A stretch of 64,000 nt of DNA from Paraburkholderia fungorum (GTDB taxonomy: Bacteria; Pseudomonadota; Gammaproteobacteria; Burkholderiales; Burkholderiaceae), in assembly GCF_902833645.1 (NCBI RefSeq), contig NZ_CADFGE010000012.1, positions 124,001-188,000 on the forward strand. Reading direction: 5' to 3'. The notes beneath the pieces are model-generated. The model searched no databases, had not been told where the DNA came from, and saw nothing but the letters and a program-made list of their open reading frames with translations. Shown piece by piece: positions 35,321 through 43,358 of the stretch (positions are counted from its first letter, which is position 1; every line of letters starts with the position of its first letter). The position numbers were made by a program, and so were the translations under genes.

Positions 35321-35770
35321 ATGAGCGCGCGGGTCGTCTCGTGTGGCGTTGTGCTGCTCGATCCGCAAGGGCGGGTGCTGCTCGCCCACGCCACCGAAAC
35401 CTCTCACTGGGACATTCCCAAAGGGCACGGTGAAGAGGGCGAGGCGCCCCACGTCACAGCGCTGCGCGAGATGGTCGAGGAGACCGGCATCGTGATCGAA
35501 CCCGAGCGTCTGAAGGATCTCGGACTGTTCGTCTACCGGCGCGACAAGGATTTGCATCTGTTCGCGGCCCGTGCAACGGCCGGCGAACTCGATCTCAGTG
35601 CGTGCACCTGCACGTCGCTGTTTCCGCGCCGCTCTGACGGCACGCTGATTCCCGAAATGGATGCATACCGCTGGGTTGCGCCGGACGAAGTCGAGCGGTA
35701 TGCGAGCCGCAGTCTCACAAGACTCTTTGAGACCACGCTTTCGCTCGCCGAACTGCATCGATCGCTATAG
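35321..35770 (+). CDS. Nudix hydrolase
   Basis: 149 residues. The Nudix box is complete: GHGEEGEAPHVTALREMVEE continuing TGI (G-x5-E-x7-REUxEExGU) near residues 36-58. The DIPKGH lead-in, HLFAARA and a late WVAPDEVERYAS segment fit the diadenosine-polyphosphate / general (d)NDP-X hydrolase group. The substrate cannot be set from sequence. It converges with the binding-protein gene on the other strand. Confidence 0.88.
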   Translation: MSARVVSCGVVLLDPQGRVLLAHATETSHWDIPKGHGEEGEAPHVTALREMVEETGIVIEPERLKDLGLFVYRRDKDLHLFAARATAGELDLSACTCTSLFPRRSDGTLIPEMDAYRWVAPDEVERYASRSLTRLFETTLSLAELHRSL

Positions 35771-35802
35771 CAGATCGCAGCGCGGGCGTGTCGCCTGCAC
35801 GT

Positions 35803-36813
35803 TCAGTCGAGTGCCCGGTCGTTCGGATGAGCGAATAGTGTGCGGTTCTGTTCCGACAGCGGAAAATTCAGATTGATGCCGCGCGGAGGAATCGGCTGCG
35901 TGAACCACTGGTTGTACAAACGTTCCGCGTCGCCGCTAGTCTCGCCGCGCGCGATCACCCCGTTCACCAGCGCTCGGAGCGGCTCGTCACCTTTGCGAAA
36001 CATGCAGGCGTAAACCTCGGAGCCGAGCGGCGTGCCGGTCACCACGAAATCTTCAGGGTGCGGATCGGTCGACTTGAAACCGTACAGGATCGGTTCGTCC
36101 ATCACGAAGGCCACCGCCCGGTCGTCCTTGAGCGCGGTGAAGGCTTCCTGATGATCGCGCGCGCTCATGATGCGCATGTTCAGATGTTTCTCGGTATTCA
36201 GGCGGCGTAGCAGACGCTCGTCGGAGGTGCCCGCGGTTGTCACCACGGGCTTGCCGGCGAGGTCAGGAAAATCCGTAATGCCGCTGCTCTTGCGCGCGAT
36301 GATGCGTACCGCGTACTGGAAGAAGCTGTTCGAGAAGGCGGCGACGCTTTCGCGTTCTACCGTATGCGTGGTCGAGCCGCATTCCAGATCGATCTGGTTG
36401 TTCAGCAACATTGGCGTGCGGTTCGACGAGGTGACGGTGATTTCGTGCACCTTCAGTTGCGGCAGGCCGAGCGTTTTCTTGATTTCGTCGACGATCTGCA
36501 GCGCGATGGTTTGCGAATAGCCGACCGTGCGCTTGCCGTCGAAGTATGAGAAGGGAATCGACGCTTCGCGCACGCCGAGCACGACCACACCGTCGTCGTG
36601 GATTTTCTTCAGTGTGCCGGTGAGTTCGTCCGCGTGAGCGGTGCCGGCGAGCGACATTGCGCTGAATGCGGCCAACGCGGCGATTGTGCAACGGATGCTT
36701 TGCGCGACGCGCGCGGCGCGATTGATGCGCGCTGCAGGCGCAGTATGCGCGTGACGCGTGCCTTCTGCCGTGCTCCCCCATGTTCTTGCCCCGCTGCGGG
36801 CTGCAACTTTCAT
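35803..36813 (-). CDS. Periplasmic amino-acid-type ABC substrate-binding protein (orphan)
   Basis: 336 residues. A long N-terminal region with an export signal (about 40-62, ending TAHA-DE) precedes a type II periplasmic binding fold: GTLKKIHDDGVVVLGVREASIPFSYFD, then VGYSQTIALQIVDEIKK, SSNRTPMLLNNQIDLECGSTTHT and a DEPILYGF segment. It resembles the glutamate/aspartate-binding protein GltI. No permease or ATPase gene is adjacent, so it may serve a transporter encoded elsewhere. GGGAGG precedes the ATG. Confidence 0.87.
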   Translation of the reverse strand: MKVAARSGARTWGSTAEGTRHAHTAPAARINRAARVAQSIRCTIAALAAFSAMSLAGTAHADELTGTLKKIHDDGVVVLGVREASIPFSYFDGKRTVGYSQTIALQIVDEIKKTLGLPQLKVHEITVTSSNRTPMLLNNQIDLECGSTTHTVERESVAAFSNSFFQYAVRIIARKSSGITDFPDLAGKPVVTTAGTSDERLLRRLNTEKHLNMRIMSARDHQEAFTALKDDRAVAFVMDEPILYGFKSTDPHPEDFVVTGTPLGSEVYACMFRKGDEPLRALVNGVIARGETSGDAERLYNQWFTQPIPPRGINLNFPLSEQNRTLFAHPNDRALD

Positions 36814-36935
36814 CGGGCCTCCCGGACTGGCGCGGGCATGGTGGCCGCGCTGTCACATGTCGATGGAATGTCGATGCAACGAAAAGGCGTGCATCCCGCT
36901 TGCGAAATGCACGCCATGTTCAACGTCTGGCAAGC

Positions 36936-36977
36936 AACGTTAAATGCGTAACGTCAAATACGCAACGTCAAATGTAC
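36936..36977. repeat. Three 14-bp tandem repeats
   Basis: AACGTTAAATGCGT, AACGTCAAATACGC and AACGTCAAATGTAC stand head to tail, 20 nt beyond the glnS stop and 123 nt upstream of the binding-protein ATG. The AACGTYAAAT core is shared by all three. They could be an operator array or simply slippage repeats. Confidence 0.75.
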
Positions 36978-36996
36978 TTCGCGTCGCAGCTTCAGT

Positions 36997-38706
36997 TTAT
37001 GCCGGCTTGCCCCAACTGTCGCGCAAGCTGACGATACGATTGAACACGGGTTTGCCCGGTTTCGAATCGACACGGTCCGCGACGAAATAGCCATGGCGTT
37101 CGAACTGATAGCGTTGTTCCGGCAGCGCGTCGCGTGCACCCGGTTCCAGGTAGGCGTTGACCACGCGCTTCGAATCCGGATTCAGCGCTTCGAGGAAGTC
37201 GCGGCCACCGGCGTCCGGCTGCGGTTCCTTGAACAGCCGGTCGTAGATGCGCACTTCGGCCGGGACCGCGCCTGCCGCGCTGACCCAGTGAATGTTGCCC
37301 TTGACCTTGTAGTTGTTCGCGCCTTCGGTGCCCGATTTGCTGTCCGGGAAATAGTTGCAGTGGACCGCGACGATATTGCCGTTCTCGTCCTTGTCCGCGC
37401 CGATGCATTCGATCACGTAGCCGTAGCGCAGACGCACCTTGTTACCCGGGAACAGGCGGAAGTAGCCCTTCGGCGGCGTTTCGTTGTAGTCGTCGCGTTC
37501 GATCCACAGCTCGCGCGAAATCGGGAACTCCCGAACCCCCATTTCGGGATGATGCGGGTGGACGGGCGCGTTGCACGGCTCGCTCACGCCTTCGGGGAAG
37601 TTGTCGATGATCAGCTTGAGCGGATCGAGCACCGCAGCGGTACGCGGCGCCTTGTCGTCCAGATCGTCGCGCAATGCGCCTTCGAACACGCTCATGTCGA
37701 TCCACGAATCGACCTTGGTGACGCCAATTCGTTCGCAGAACAACTGGATCGCTTCCGGCGTGAAGCCGCGCCGGCGTACCCCGACGATGGTCGGCATGCG
37801 CGGATCGTCCCAACCGTCGACATGGCCTTCCGTTACGAGTTGCAGCAGCTTGCGCTTGCTGGTGATCGCGTAGGTGAGGTTCAGGCGCGAAAACTCGATT
37901 TGCTGCGGCAGCGGGCGCGTGAAGATTCCGGCCTCGGCCAGCTCGTTCAGAATCCAGTCGTACAGCGGACGGTGGTCTTCGAACTCGAGCGTGCACAGCG
38001 AATGCGTGATGTTTTCCAGCGCGTCCGAGATGCAGTGCGTGTAGTCGTACATCGGGTACACGCACCATTTGTCGCCGGTGCGGTAGTGATGCGCGAAGCG
38101 GATACGGTAGATGACCGGGTCGCGCATGTTGAAGTTCGGCGACGACATGTCGATCTTCGCGCGCAGCACGTGCTCGCCTTCCTTGAACTCGCCGGCTTTC
38201 ATGCGGCGGAACAGGTCGAGGTTTTCCTGCACCGAACGCTCGCGGAAGCGCGACGGCGTGCCGACTTCGGAGGCCGAGCCGCGGTTCGCGCGCATTTCCT
38301 CGGCCGACTGGCTATCCACATACGCCTTGCCGCGCTCGATCAGCAGTTCGGCGAATTCGTACAGTTTGTCGTAGTAGTCGCTGGCGAAATAAAGCTGTTC
38401 CTTGCCGTCTTTTTGCCATTCGAAACCGAGCCAGCGCACGGAATCGATAATCGAGTCGACGTACTCGACGCTTTCCTTTTCCGGATTCGTATCGTCGAAG
38501 CGCAGATGGCACACGCCGCCGTAGGTGCGCGCCACGCCGAAGTTCAGGCAGATGCTTTTGGCGTGACCAATGTGCAGATAGCCGTTCGGCTCGGGCGGAA
38601 AGCGCGTTTCGACGCGCTGGCCCCATTTGCCGGTGCGGTTGTCTTCGTCAATGATGTTGCGGATGAAATTGGATGCCGCTGGCGCGTCGTTGCGTTCGGT
38701 ATTCAT
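36997..38706 (-). CDS. glnS: Glutaminyl-tRNA synthetase
   Basis: 569 residues. GlnS charges tRNA-Gln. Class I signatures are present: PEPNGYLHIGHAKSICLNFG near residue 38 (the HIGH motif) and the KMSKS-equivalent AITSKRKLL near 265. The C-terminal beta-barrel anticodon-binding domains follow (about 335-560), ending FNRIVSLRDSWGK. GlnRS-type motifs (FDDTNPEKE, GFTPEAIQLFCERIGV) separate it from GltX. The ATG at 38706 (MNTERNDAPAAS) has no strong ribosome site; an in-frame ATG 14 codons earlier is less likely. Confidence 0.96.
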   Translation of the reverse strand: MNTERNDAPAASNFIRNIIDEDNRTGKWGQRVETRFPPEPNGYLHIGHAKSICLNFGVARTYGGVCHLRFDDTNPEKESVEYVDSIIDSVRWLGFEWQKDGKEQLYFASDYYDKLYEFAELLIERGKAYVDSQSAEEMRANRGSASEVGTPSRFRERSVQENLDLFRRMKAGEFKEGEHVLRAKIDMSSPNFNMRDPVIYRIRFAHHYRTGDKWCVYPMYDYTHCISDALENITHSLCTLEFEDHRPLYDWILNELAEAGIFTRPLPQQIEFSRLNLTYAITSKRKLLQLVTEGHVDGWDDPRMPTIVGVRRRGFTPEAIQLFCERIGVTKVDSWIDMSVFEGALRDDLDDKAPRTAAVLDPLKLIIDNFPEGVSEPCNAPVHPHHPEMGVREFPISRELWIERDDYNETPPKGYFRLFPGNKVRLRYGYVIECIGADKDENGNIVAVHCNYFPDSKSGTEGANNYKVKGNIHWVSAAGAVPAEVRIYDRLFKEPQPDAGGRDFLEALNPDSKRVVNAYLEPGARDALPEQRYQFERHGYFVADRVDSKPGKPVFNRIVSLRDSWGKPA

Positions 38707-39126
38707 GCGAGAAGGTGAATGTCGGTCGGGGGTGCGCAATGCGCCCACTTATCTGTCAATTCTACCTGACGCGTTCGCTCACGGCAGGCGAGTGCGGCGC
38801 GCAGCCAACGTTTGAGCGGTTTCGGCTGGTTTTTGGGGTCAGGCGGGGTCCTGCAAGCTGCGTTTAAGGTGCTGTAACAGGAGGTAAAACGTTTTGTTGA
38901 CGCATGCGCCGGCGACTTAGGATGCGGGCGGCACTCTTGCCACCCGCGCGCCGCTCGACCTTTTTAGGGGTAGCGCAAGCCCACGCCCATGCCTTGCCGC
39001 GCAACGCTTGCCTGCGTGGCCGTGGTCCGGCCACACGGTCCAGTCAGGTCTCGCTCCCTTTTGTTGTTTTGCACGAGCCTCCGCTGTTCGTGCAACATGA
39101 CGCCCTCAGTTCCCGGAGTTTCTCGG
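38707..39126. other. glnS-ggt divergent intergenic region
   Basis: About 420 bp between divergent starts. I see no small gene with a ribosome site. A weak promoter-like pair TTGACG (38897) and TAGGAT (38918) on the plus strand has a 15-bp spacer, too short to be confident, and an isolated GGAGG at 38880 has no frame behind it. Confidence 0.5.
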
Positions 39127-40881
39127 ATGCCCGTTTCGCCTCATGACGCGCCTCGCGTGCCTTTCGCCTCTATGTCCTTCGCCCGGATCGTGACGGCCAC
39201 GACCGTGTTCGCCGCGCTCGCGGGCAGCTTCGTGGCGCCTGCACCCGCGCTCGCGAAAACGCCCCCGCCCAAGGCCGTGCTGGACGCGTCGGCAGTCGCT
39301 GTGCCGGATCGCTACAGCGCCGACGCCGCGCAGCAGATCTTCGCCGCCGGCGGCAATGCGGTGGATGCCGCTGTCGCGATCGCCTTCACGCTGGCCGTGA
39401 CCCGCCCGGACGCAGGGAATATCGGCGGCGGCGGCTTCATGACGGTGTTCATGGACGGCAAACCGTATTTTCTCGACTATCGCGAGCGCGCGCCGCAGCA
39501 GGCGACCCGCGACATGTACCTCGACGACAAAGGCAAGCTCATACCGGGTATGAGTGTCGTCGGCCATCGCGCGGTGGCGGTGCCGGGCACCGTCGAAGGC
39601 ATGTGGGAAGCGCAGCAGCGCTTCGGCAAGCTGAAGTGGAAACAGGTACTGGCGCCCGCGATCCGCTACGCCACCGACGGCTTCCAGGTCGAACCGGGCT
39701 TGCAGCAGCGACATGACGCGGCGGCGAAGAATTTCGCCGGCAAGACCAATTTCGACGCCTACTTCTCGAACCTGAAGGCGGGCGCGACGCTCCGTCAGCC
39801 CGAATTGGCGCAGACCCTCTCGCGCATTGCCAGCGACGGCGGCCGCGAGTTTTACGAAGGCCGCACCGCGGATCTGATCGCCCAGCAGATGTACGGCCAC
39901 GGTCTGGTCACGAAGCAGGACCTGATCCAGTACAAGGCCGTGTGGCGCCAACCGCTTATCGCCGATTGGAACGGCTACAAAATCGTGACCGCGCCGCCAC
40001 CGAGCTCAGGCGGTATCGGGCTGATCCAGATGCTGAAGATGAAAGCCGACCTGAAGCAGGCGTTCGACGGCCTGGAGCTCAATTCCGCGCCGTATATCCA
40101 TCTGATCGCGCAGATCGAAGATCGTGTGTTCGCCGATCGCCAGCAATATATCGGCGACCCCGAATCGTACCGGATACCGGTCGACAAACTGACTGACGAC
40201 GCCTACCTCGCCCAGCGCGCCGACGAAGTGAAACCCGACGAGGTGCCGGGCGCGACGCCCGTTAAAGGCGGTCTCGGCGATTCGTTGCCGGAAAAGACGC
40301 AAACCACGCATTTCTCGGTGGTCGACAAGTGGGGTAACGCCGTTTCGAACACCTATACGCTGGACGGGTCATTCGGTTCCGGCGTGGTGGTGGACGGCGG
40401 CGGCTTCCTGCTCAACGACGCGATGGACGACTTCGAGACGAGTCCGGTTGCAGCCGGCGCGCCGGGTGCGACGGCGAATGACCTGAATACGGTGGTGCCG
40501 GGACGCCGGCCGCTTTCGTCGATGACGCCGACCATCCTGTTGCAGGACAACAAGGTGTCGCTCGTGATCGGCACGCCCGGCGGCTCGCGAATTCTGACGT
40601 CGATTTTCCAGGTGATGACCGACCTGTACGATCTCGGCATGACGCCGGCCGACGCGTTGGCCGCGATGCGATTCCATCATCAGTTGCTGCCGCCGAAGAC
40701 GATTTACTTTGAGCCGTATCATCCGATTACGGGCGAGTTGGCCGATCAGTTGAAAGCCAAGGGGTACACGCTGGAAGCGCAGTCGTTCAACGGCGATGTG
40801 CAGATGATTCGCGTTGAAGGGACGAAGCCCGAGCCGGCGGCCGATCCGCGCGGCACGGGCGTGGGGCGCGTGATGCCTTGA
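39127..40881 (+). CDS. ggt: Gamma-glutamyltransferase (periplasmic)
   Basis: 584 residues. Ggt cleaves glutathione and other gamma-glutamyl compounds in the periplasm. It is made as one chain that cuts itself before a catalytic threonine. An export signal ends near PALA-KT. The large-subunit motif GGNAVDAAVAIAFTLAVT and RPDAGNIGGGGFM are clear. The self-cleavage site is QTTHFSVVDKWGNAVSNTYT, with the new N-terminal Thr at about residue 393, and the product-binding loop PLSSMTPT is downstream. ATG at 39127 follows GGAG; ATG at 39172 is an alternative start still carrying the signal. Confidence 0.95.
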   Translation: MPVSPHDAPRVPFASMSFARIVTATTVFAALAGSFVAPAPALAKTPPPKAVLDASAVAVPDRYSADAAQQIFAAGGNAVDAAVAIAFTLAVTRPDAGNIGGGGFMTVFMDGKPYFLDYRERAPQQATRDMYLDDKGKLIPGMSVVGHRAVAVPGTVEGMWEAQQRFGKLKWKQVLAPAIRYATDGFQVEPGLQQRHDAAAKNFAGKTNFDAYFSNLKAGATLRQPELAQTLSRIASDGGREFYEGRTADLIAQQMYGHGLVTKQDLIQYKAVWRQPLIADWNGYKIVTAPPPSSGGIGLIQMLKMKADLKQAFDGLELNSAPYIHLIAQIEDRVFADRQQYIGDPESYRIPVDKLTDDAYLAQRADEVKPDEVPGATPVKGGLGDSLPEKTQTTHFSVVDKWGNAVSNTYTLDGSFGSGVVVDGGGFLLNDAMDDFETSPVAAGAPGATANDLNTVVPGRRPLSSMTPTILLQDNKVSLVIGTPGGSRILTSIFQVMTDLYDLGMTPADALAAMRFHHQLLPPKTIYFEPYHPITGELADQLKAKGYTLEAQSFNGDVQMIRVEGTKPEPAADPRGTGVGRVMP

Positions 40882-41046
40882 CGCGTGGTTTGCGCGGCCT
40901 GGCGAAGCAGGTCATGGGGAAAGTGGACTGCTGCGGCGGGATGTGGAAACGCGGTGTGGGAGCGCACCTGATGAACGCGCTTTGAACGCGCCTGAAGAAC
41001 GAACTCGAACGACGAACTTGGATAACGAACTGCGGCGGGGAATGCG

Positions 41047-41607
41047 ATGAGCGGACAAAAATTAAACGTACTCGTGCTGCCGGGCTACCAGAATTCCGGC
41101 CCGGGGCATTGGCAGACGCGCTGGGAGGCGCTTGATCCCGCTTTCGTGCGTGTGCAGATGCCGGACTGGGACCATGTGGAACGCGACGCTTGGTGCAGCA
41201 CGCTCGACGCCGCAGTGGCTGAGGCAGACTCGCCCGTGGTGCTCGCCGCGCACAGCCTTGGCTGCCTGACCACCGCCTTCTGGGCGTCGCAGTATGCAAG
41301 CGCCGCGCAGCTTGCGAAGGTGGCAGGCGCGCTGCTGGTGGCGGTGCCCGATCCGTCCGGCGCACATTTTCCACAGGACGCCCATGGCTTCGCGCCGGTG
41401 CCGCTGACGCGCTTGCCGTTTGCGAGCATCGTGGTGGCGAGCAGCGACGATCCGTACGGCAGCGTGCCGTTCTCGCAAGCTTGCGCGGAGGCTTGGGGCA
41501 GCCACTGGATCGATATCGGGCCGCGTGGCCACATCAATGCCGACAGCGGACTCGGCGATTGGGACGAGGGGCGGCGCTGGCTGACTTCATTGGGCGAGCG
41601 GCGCTGA
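41047..41607 (+). CDS. RBBP9/YdeN-family alpha/beta hydrolase
   Basis: 186 residues. The serine-hydrolase family of RBBP9/YdeN is shown by VLVLPGYQNSGPGHWQTRWE at the N-terminus, the nucleophile elbow AAHSLGC near residue 75, the acid in VVASSDDPYGS near 133, and the catalytic His in GPRGHINADSGLGDW near 160. It is cytoplasmic, with no signal. Substrate unknown; relatives are small carboxylesterases. Only weak spacing links it to ggt, 165 bp upstream. Confidence 0.9.
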   Translation: MSGQKLNVLVLPGYQNSGPGHWQTRWEALDPAFVRVQMPDWDHVERDAWCSTLDAAVAEADSPVVLAAHSLGCLTTAFWASQYASAAQLAKVAGALLVAVPDPSGAHFPQDAHGFAPVPLTRLPFASIVVASSDDPYGSVPFSQACAEAWGSHWIDIGPRGHINADSGLGDWDEGRRWLTSLGERR

Positions 41608-41728
41608 ACCTCCATTTCAGCCGATTTACGTTGACTTCCGCTGATTCGGCGGCCGTAGCTGGGCGGCGGGTGAGCTGGCGCTGTCGCTGTGGCCGGCGTA
41701 ACTGAAAAAACGTCCGCCTCAGCCACCC

Positions 41729-42949
41729 TCAAATCACCGACCGGTCCCGCAGCCGGGCAATCTGGGCCTCGTCATAGCCGAGCACGTCGCGCAGGATACT
41801 GTCGGTGTGTTCGCCGAGCATTGGCGGATGAGCCAGCGCTTCAGGCGGCGTGCCGGTCATGTTGATCGGATTGCGCACCAGTTTGACCGTGCCGCCCGAC
41901 GGATGTGGCAGATCGACCCGCATGCCGCGCGCCATCACCTGCTCGTTTTCGAACACCTCGCCCAGATCGTTGATCGGCCCGCACGGCACACCCGCCGCTT
42001 CCAGCGCGGCGATCCATTGCTGCTTGCCCTGCAGGCGCACCATGTCGGCCAGAATCGGCACGAGTACGTCGCGGTGGCGCACGCGCGCCGGATTGGTGGC
42101 GAATCGCGCGTCTTCCGCGAGTTCGGGGCGGCCGCCCGCCTCGACGAACTTGCGGAATTGGCCGTCGTTGCCGACCGCGACGATGATCCAGCCGTCGCTG
42201 GTCTGGAAGGTCTGGTAGGGCACGATGTTCGGATGCGCATTGCCCCAGCGCACCGGTGGCTGGCCGCTCGCCAGGTAATTCGAATTCATGTTGGCCAGCA
42301 TGGCCACCTGCACGTCGAGCAGCGCCATATCGATGTACTGGCCTTCGCCCGTCCGGTCGCGATGCGTGAGTGCTGTGAGCACGGCGATGGTCGAGTACAT
42401 ACCGGTCATCAGGTCGGCGATCGCGACGCCGGCCTTCTGCGGGCCGCCGCCCGGCTGGCCGTCGCGCTCGCCGGTAATGCTCATGAAGCCGCCGATGCCT
42501 TGCACGATGAAGTCGTAACCGGCGCGCTGCGCATACGGCCCGGTTTGCCCGAAGCCGGTTACCGAACAGTAGATCAGATCGGGCTTCACTTCCTTGAGCG
42601 ACGCGTAATCGAGGCCGTACTTCTTCAGCTGCCCGACCTTGTAGTTCTCCAGCACCACGTCGCTTTGCGCGGCCAGTTCGCGGATGATCCGCTGGCCTTC
42701 GGGCGAGGCGATATCGACGGTGACCGAGCGCTTGTTGCGATTCGCCGCGAGGTAATAGGCGGCTTCTCGGGTGTCGGCGCCTTCCGGCGTTTTCAGGTAC
42801 GGCGGCCCCCAGTGGCGCGTATCGTCGCCGACTTCGGGGCGTTCGATCTTGATGACGTCGGCGCCGAAATCGGCGAGCGTCTGTGCGCACCACGGCCCGG
42901 CGAGCACGCGTGTGAGATCCAGCACGCGGATATGACTAAGAGCGCCCAT
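41729..42949 (-). CDS. Class III CoA-transferase (CaiB/Frc family)
   Basis: 406 residues. Family III CoA-transferases move CoA between carboxylic acids through a bound anhydride. The N-terminus LSHIRVLDLTRVLAGPWCAQ, the FGADVIKIERPEVGDDTR motif, and catalytic Asp in AIADLMTGMYSTIA near residue 166 are present; the GQYIDMALLD segment is typical. Formyl-CoA, succinyl-CoA:mesaconate or carnitine-type substrates are all possible, and no pathway neighbour helps. ATG at 42949 chosen; a TTG six codons upstream is possible. A leader hairpin lies just upstream. Confidence 0.9.
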   Translation of the reverse strand: MGALSHIRVLDLTRVLAGPWCAQTLADFGADVIKIERPEVGDDTRHWGPPYLKTPEGADTREAAYYLAANRNKRSVTVDIASPEGQRIIRELAAQSDVVLENYKVGQLKKYGLDYASLKEVKPDLIYCSVTGFGQTGPYAQRAGYDFIVQGIGGFMSITGERDGQPGGGPQKAGVAIADLMTGMYSTIAVLTALTHRDRTGEGQYIDMALLDVQVAMLANMNSNYLASGQPPVRWGNAHPNIVPYQTFQTSDGWIIVAVGNDGQFRKFVEAGGRPELAEDARFATNPARVRHRDVLVPILADMVRLQGKQQWIAALEAAGVPCGPINDLGEVFENEQVMARGMRVDLPHPSGGTVKLVRNPINMTGTPPEALAHPPMLGEHTDSILRDVLGYDEAQIARLRDRSVI

Positions 42950-42971
42950 ATTCTTCAATGTCTCCAATGTC

Positions 42972-43005
42972 GGCCGGACTTAGCGCTTTAGCGCTTAGTC
43001 CGGCC
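42972..43005 (-). other. Leader hairpin upstream of the CoA-transferase
   Basis: GGCCGGACT (42972-42980) pairs with AGTCCGGCC (42997-43005); inside, AGCGC (42982-42986) pairs with GCGCT (42991-42995). It stands 22 nt before the CoA-transferase ATG. A degenerate copy (CGGACTTGGCGCTTTGGCGC) follows at about 43024-43043. Confidence 0.5.
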
Positions 43006-43358
43006 CCATGCAAAGCGGTCGATCGGACTTGGCGCTTTGGCGCGTACACCGGCCCTCTGCAAAATTTGCGAGTGATGACGCAGCGCGCGTGTCGCCGCGA
43101 ATGGAGGCAATCTTAAGCGATTCCCGCGCGCCGGCGCAGTCAGCCGAACATCATAGGACGGCCGACACACCTTGCCGTGTCTCCCGCTACCCGGTCAAAC
43201 CTGGCCGAATGGCCAATGCGACGCGGCCGGGGCAGGGCCGCTGCCGCGCACGGGCGCCGATCCCGTATAATCAGTCGTTTAAGAAACAAACAGTTGGCGC
43301 ATCCCCTTGATGCCGCCGGTAACAGCCAGGGAACTGGCAAACCCGTCCCACGCACGCT
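43006..43358. other. CoA-transferase-alaS divergent intergenic region
   Basis: About 400 bp lie between the divergent starts, counting the hairpin above. The plus-strand side contains a perfect TATAAT at 43266-43271, about 88 bp before the alaS ATG, which may be its -10; no good -35 is visible at the proper distance. No small gene with a ribosome site is visible. Confidence 0.5.

Noticed and set aside
37093..38718. 541-residue open frame opposite glnS
   Set aside because: Antisense shadow with no ribosome site and no recognisable motifs; glnS carries all the conserved signatures.
38897..38923. TTGACG...TAGGAT promoter before ggt
   Set aside because: The spacer is only 15 bp, and it lies more than 200 bp before the start; not strong enough to list.
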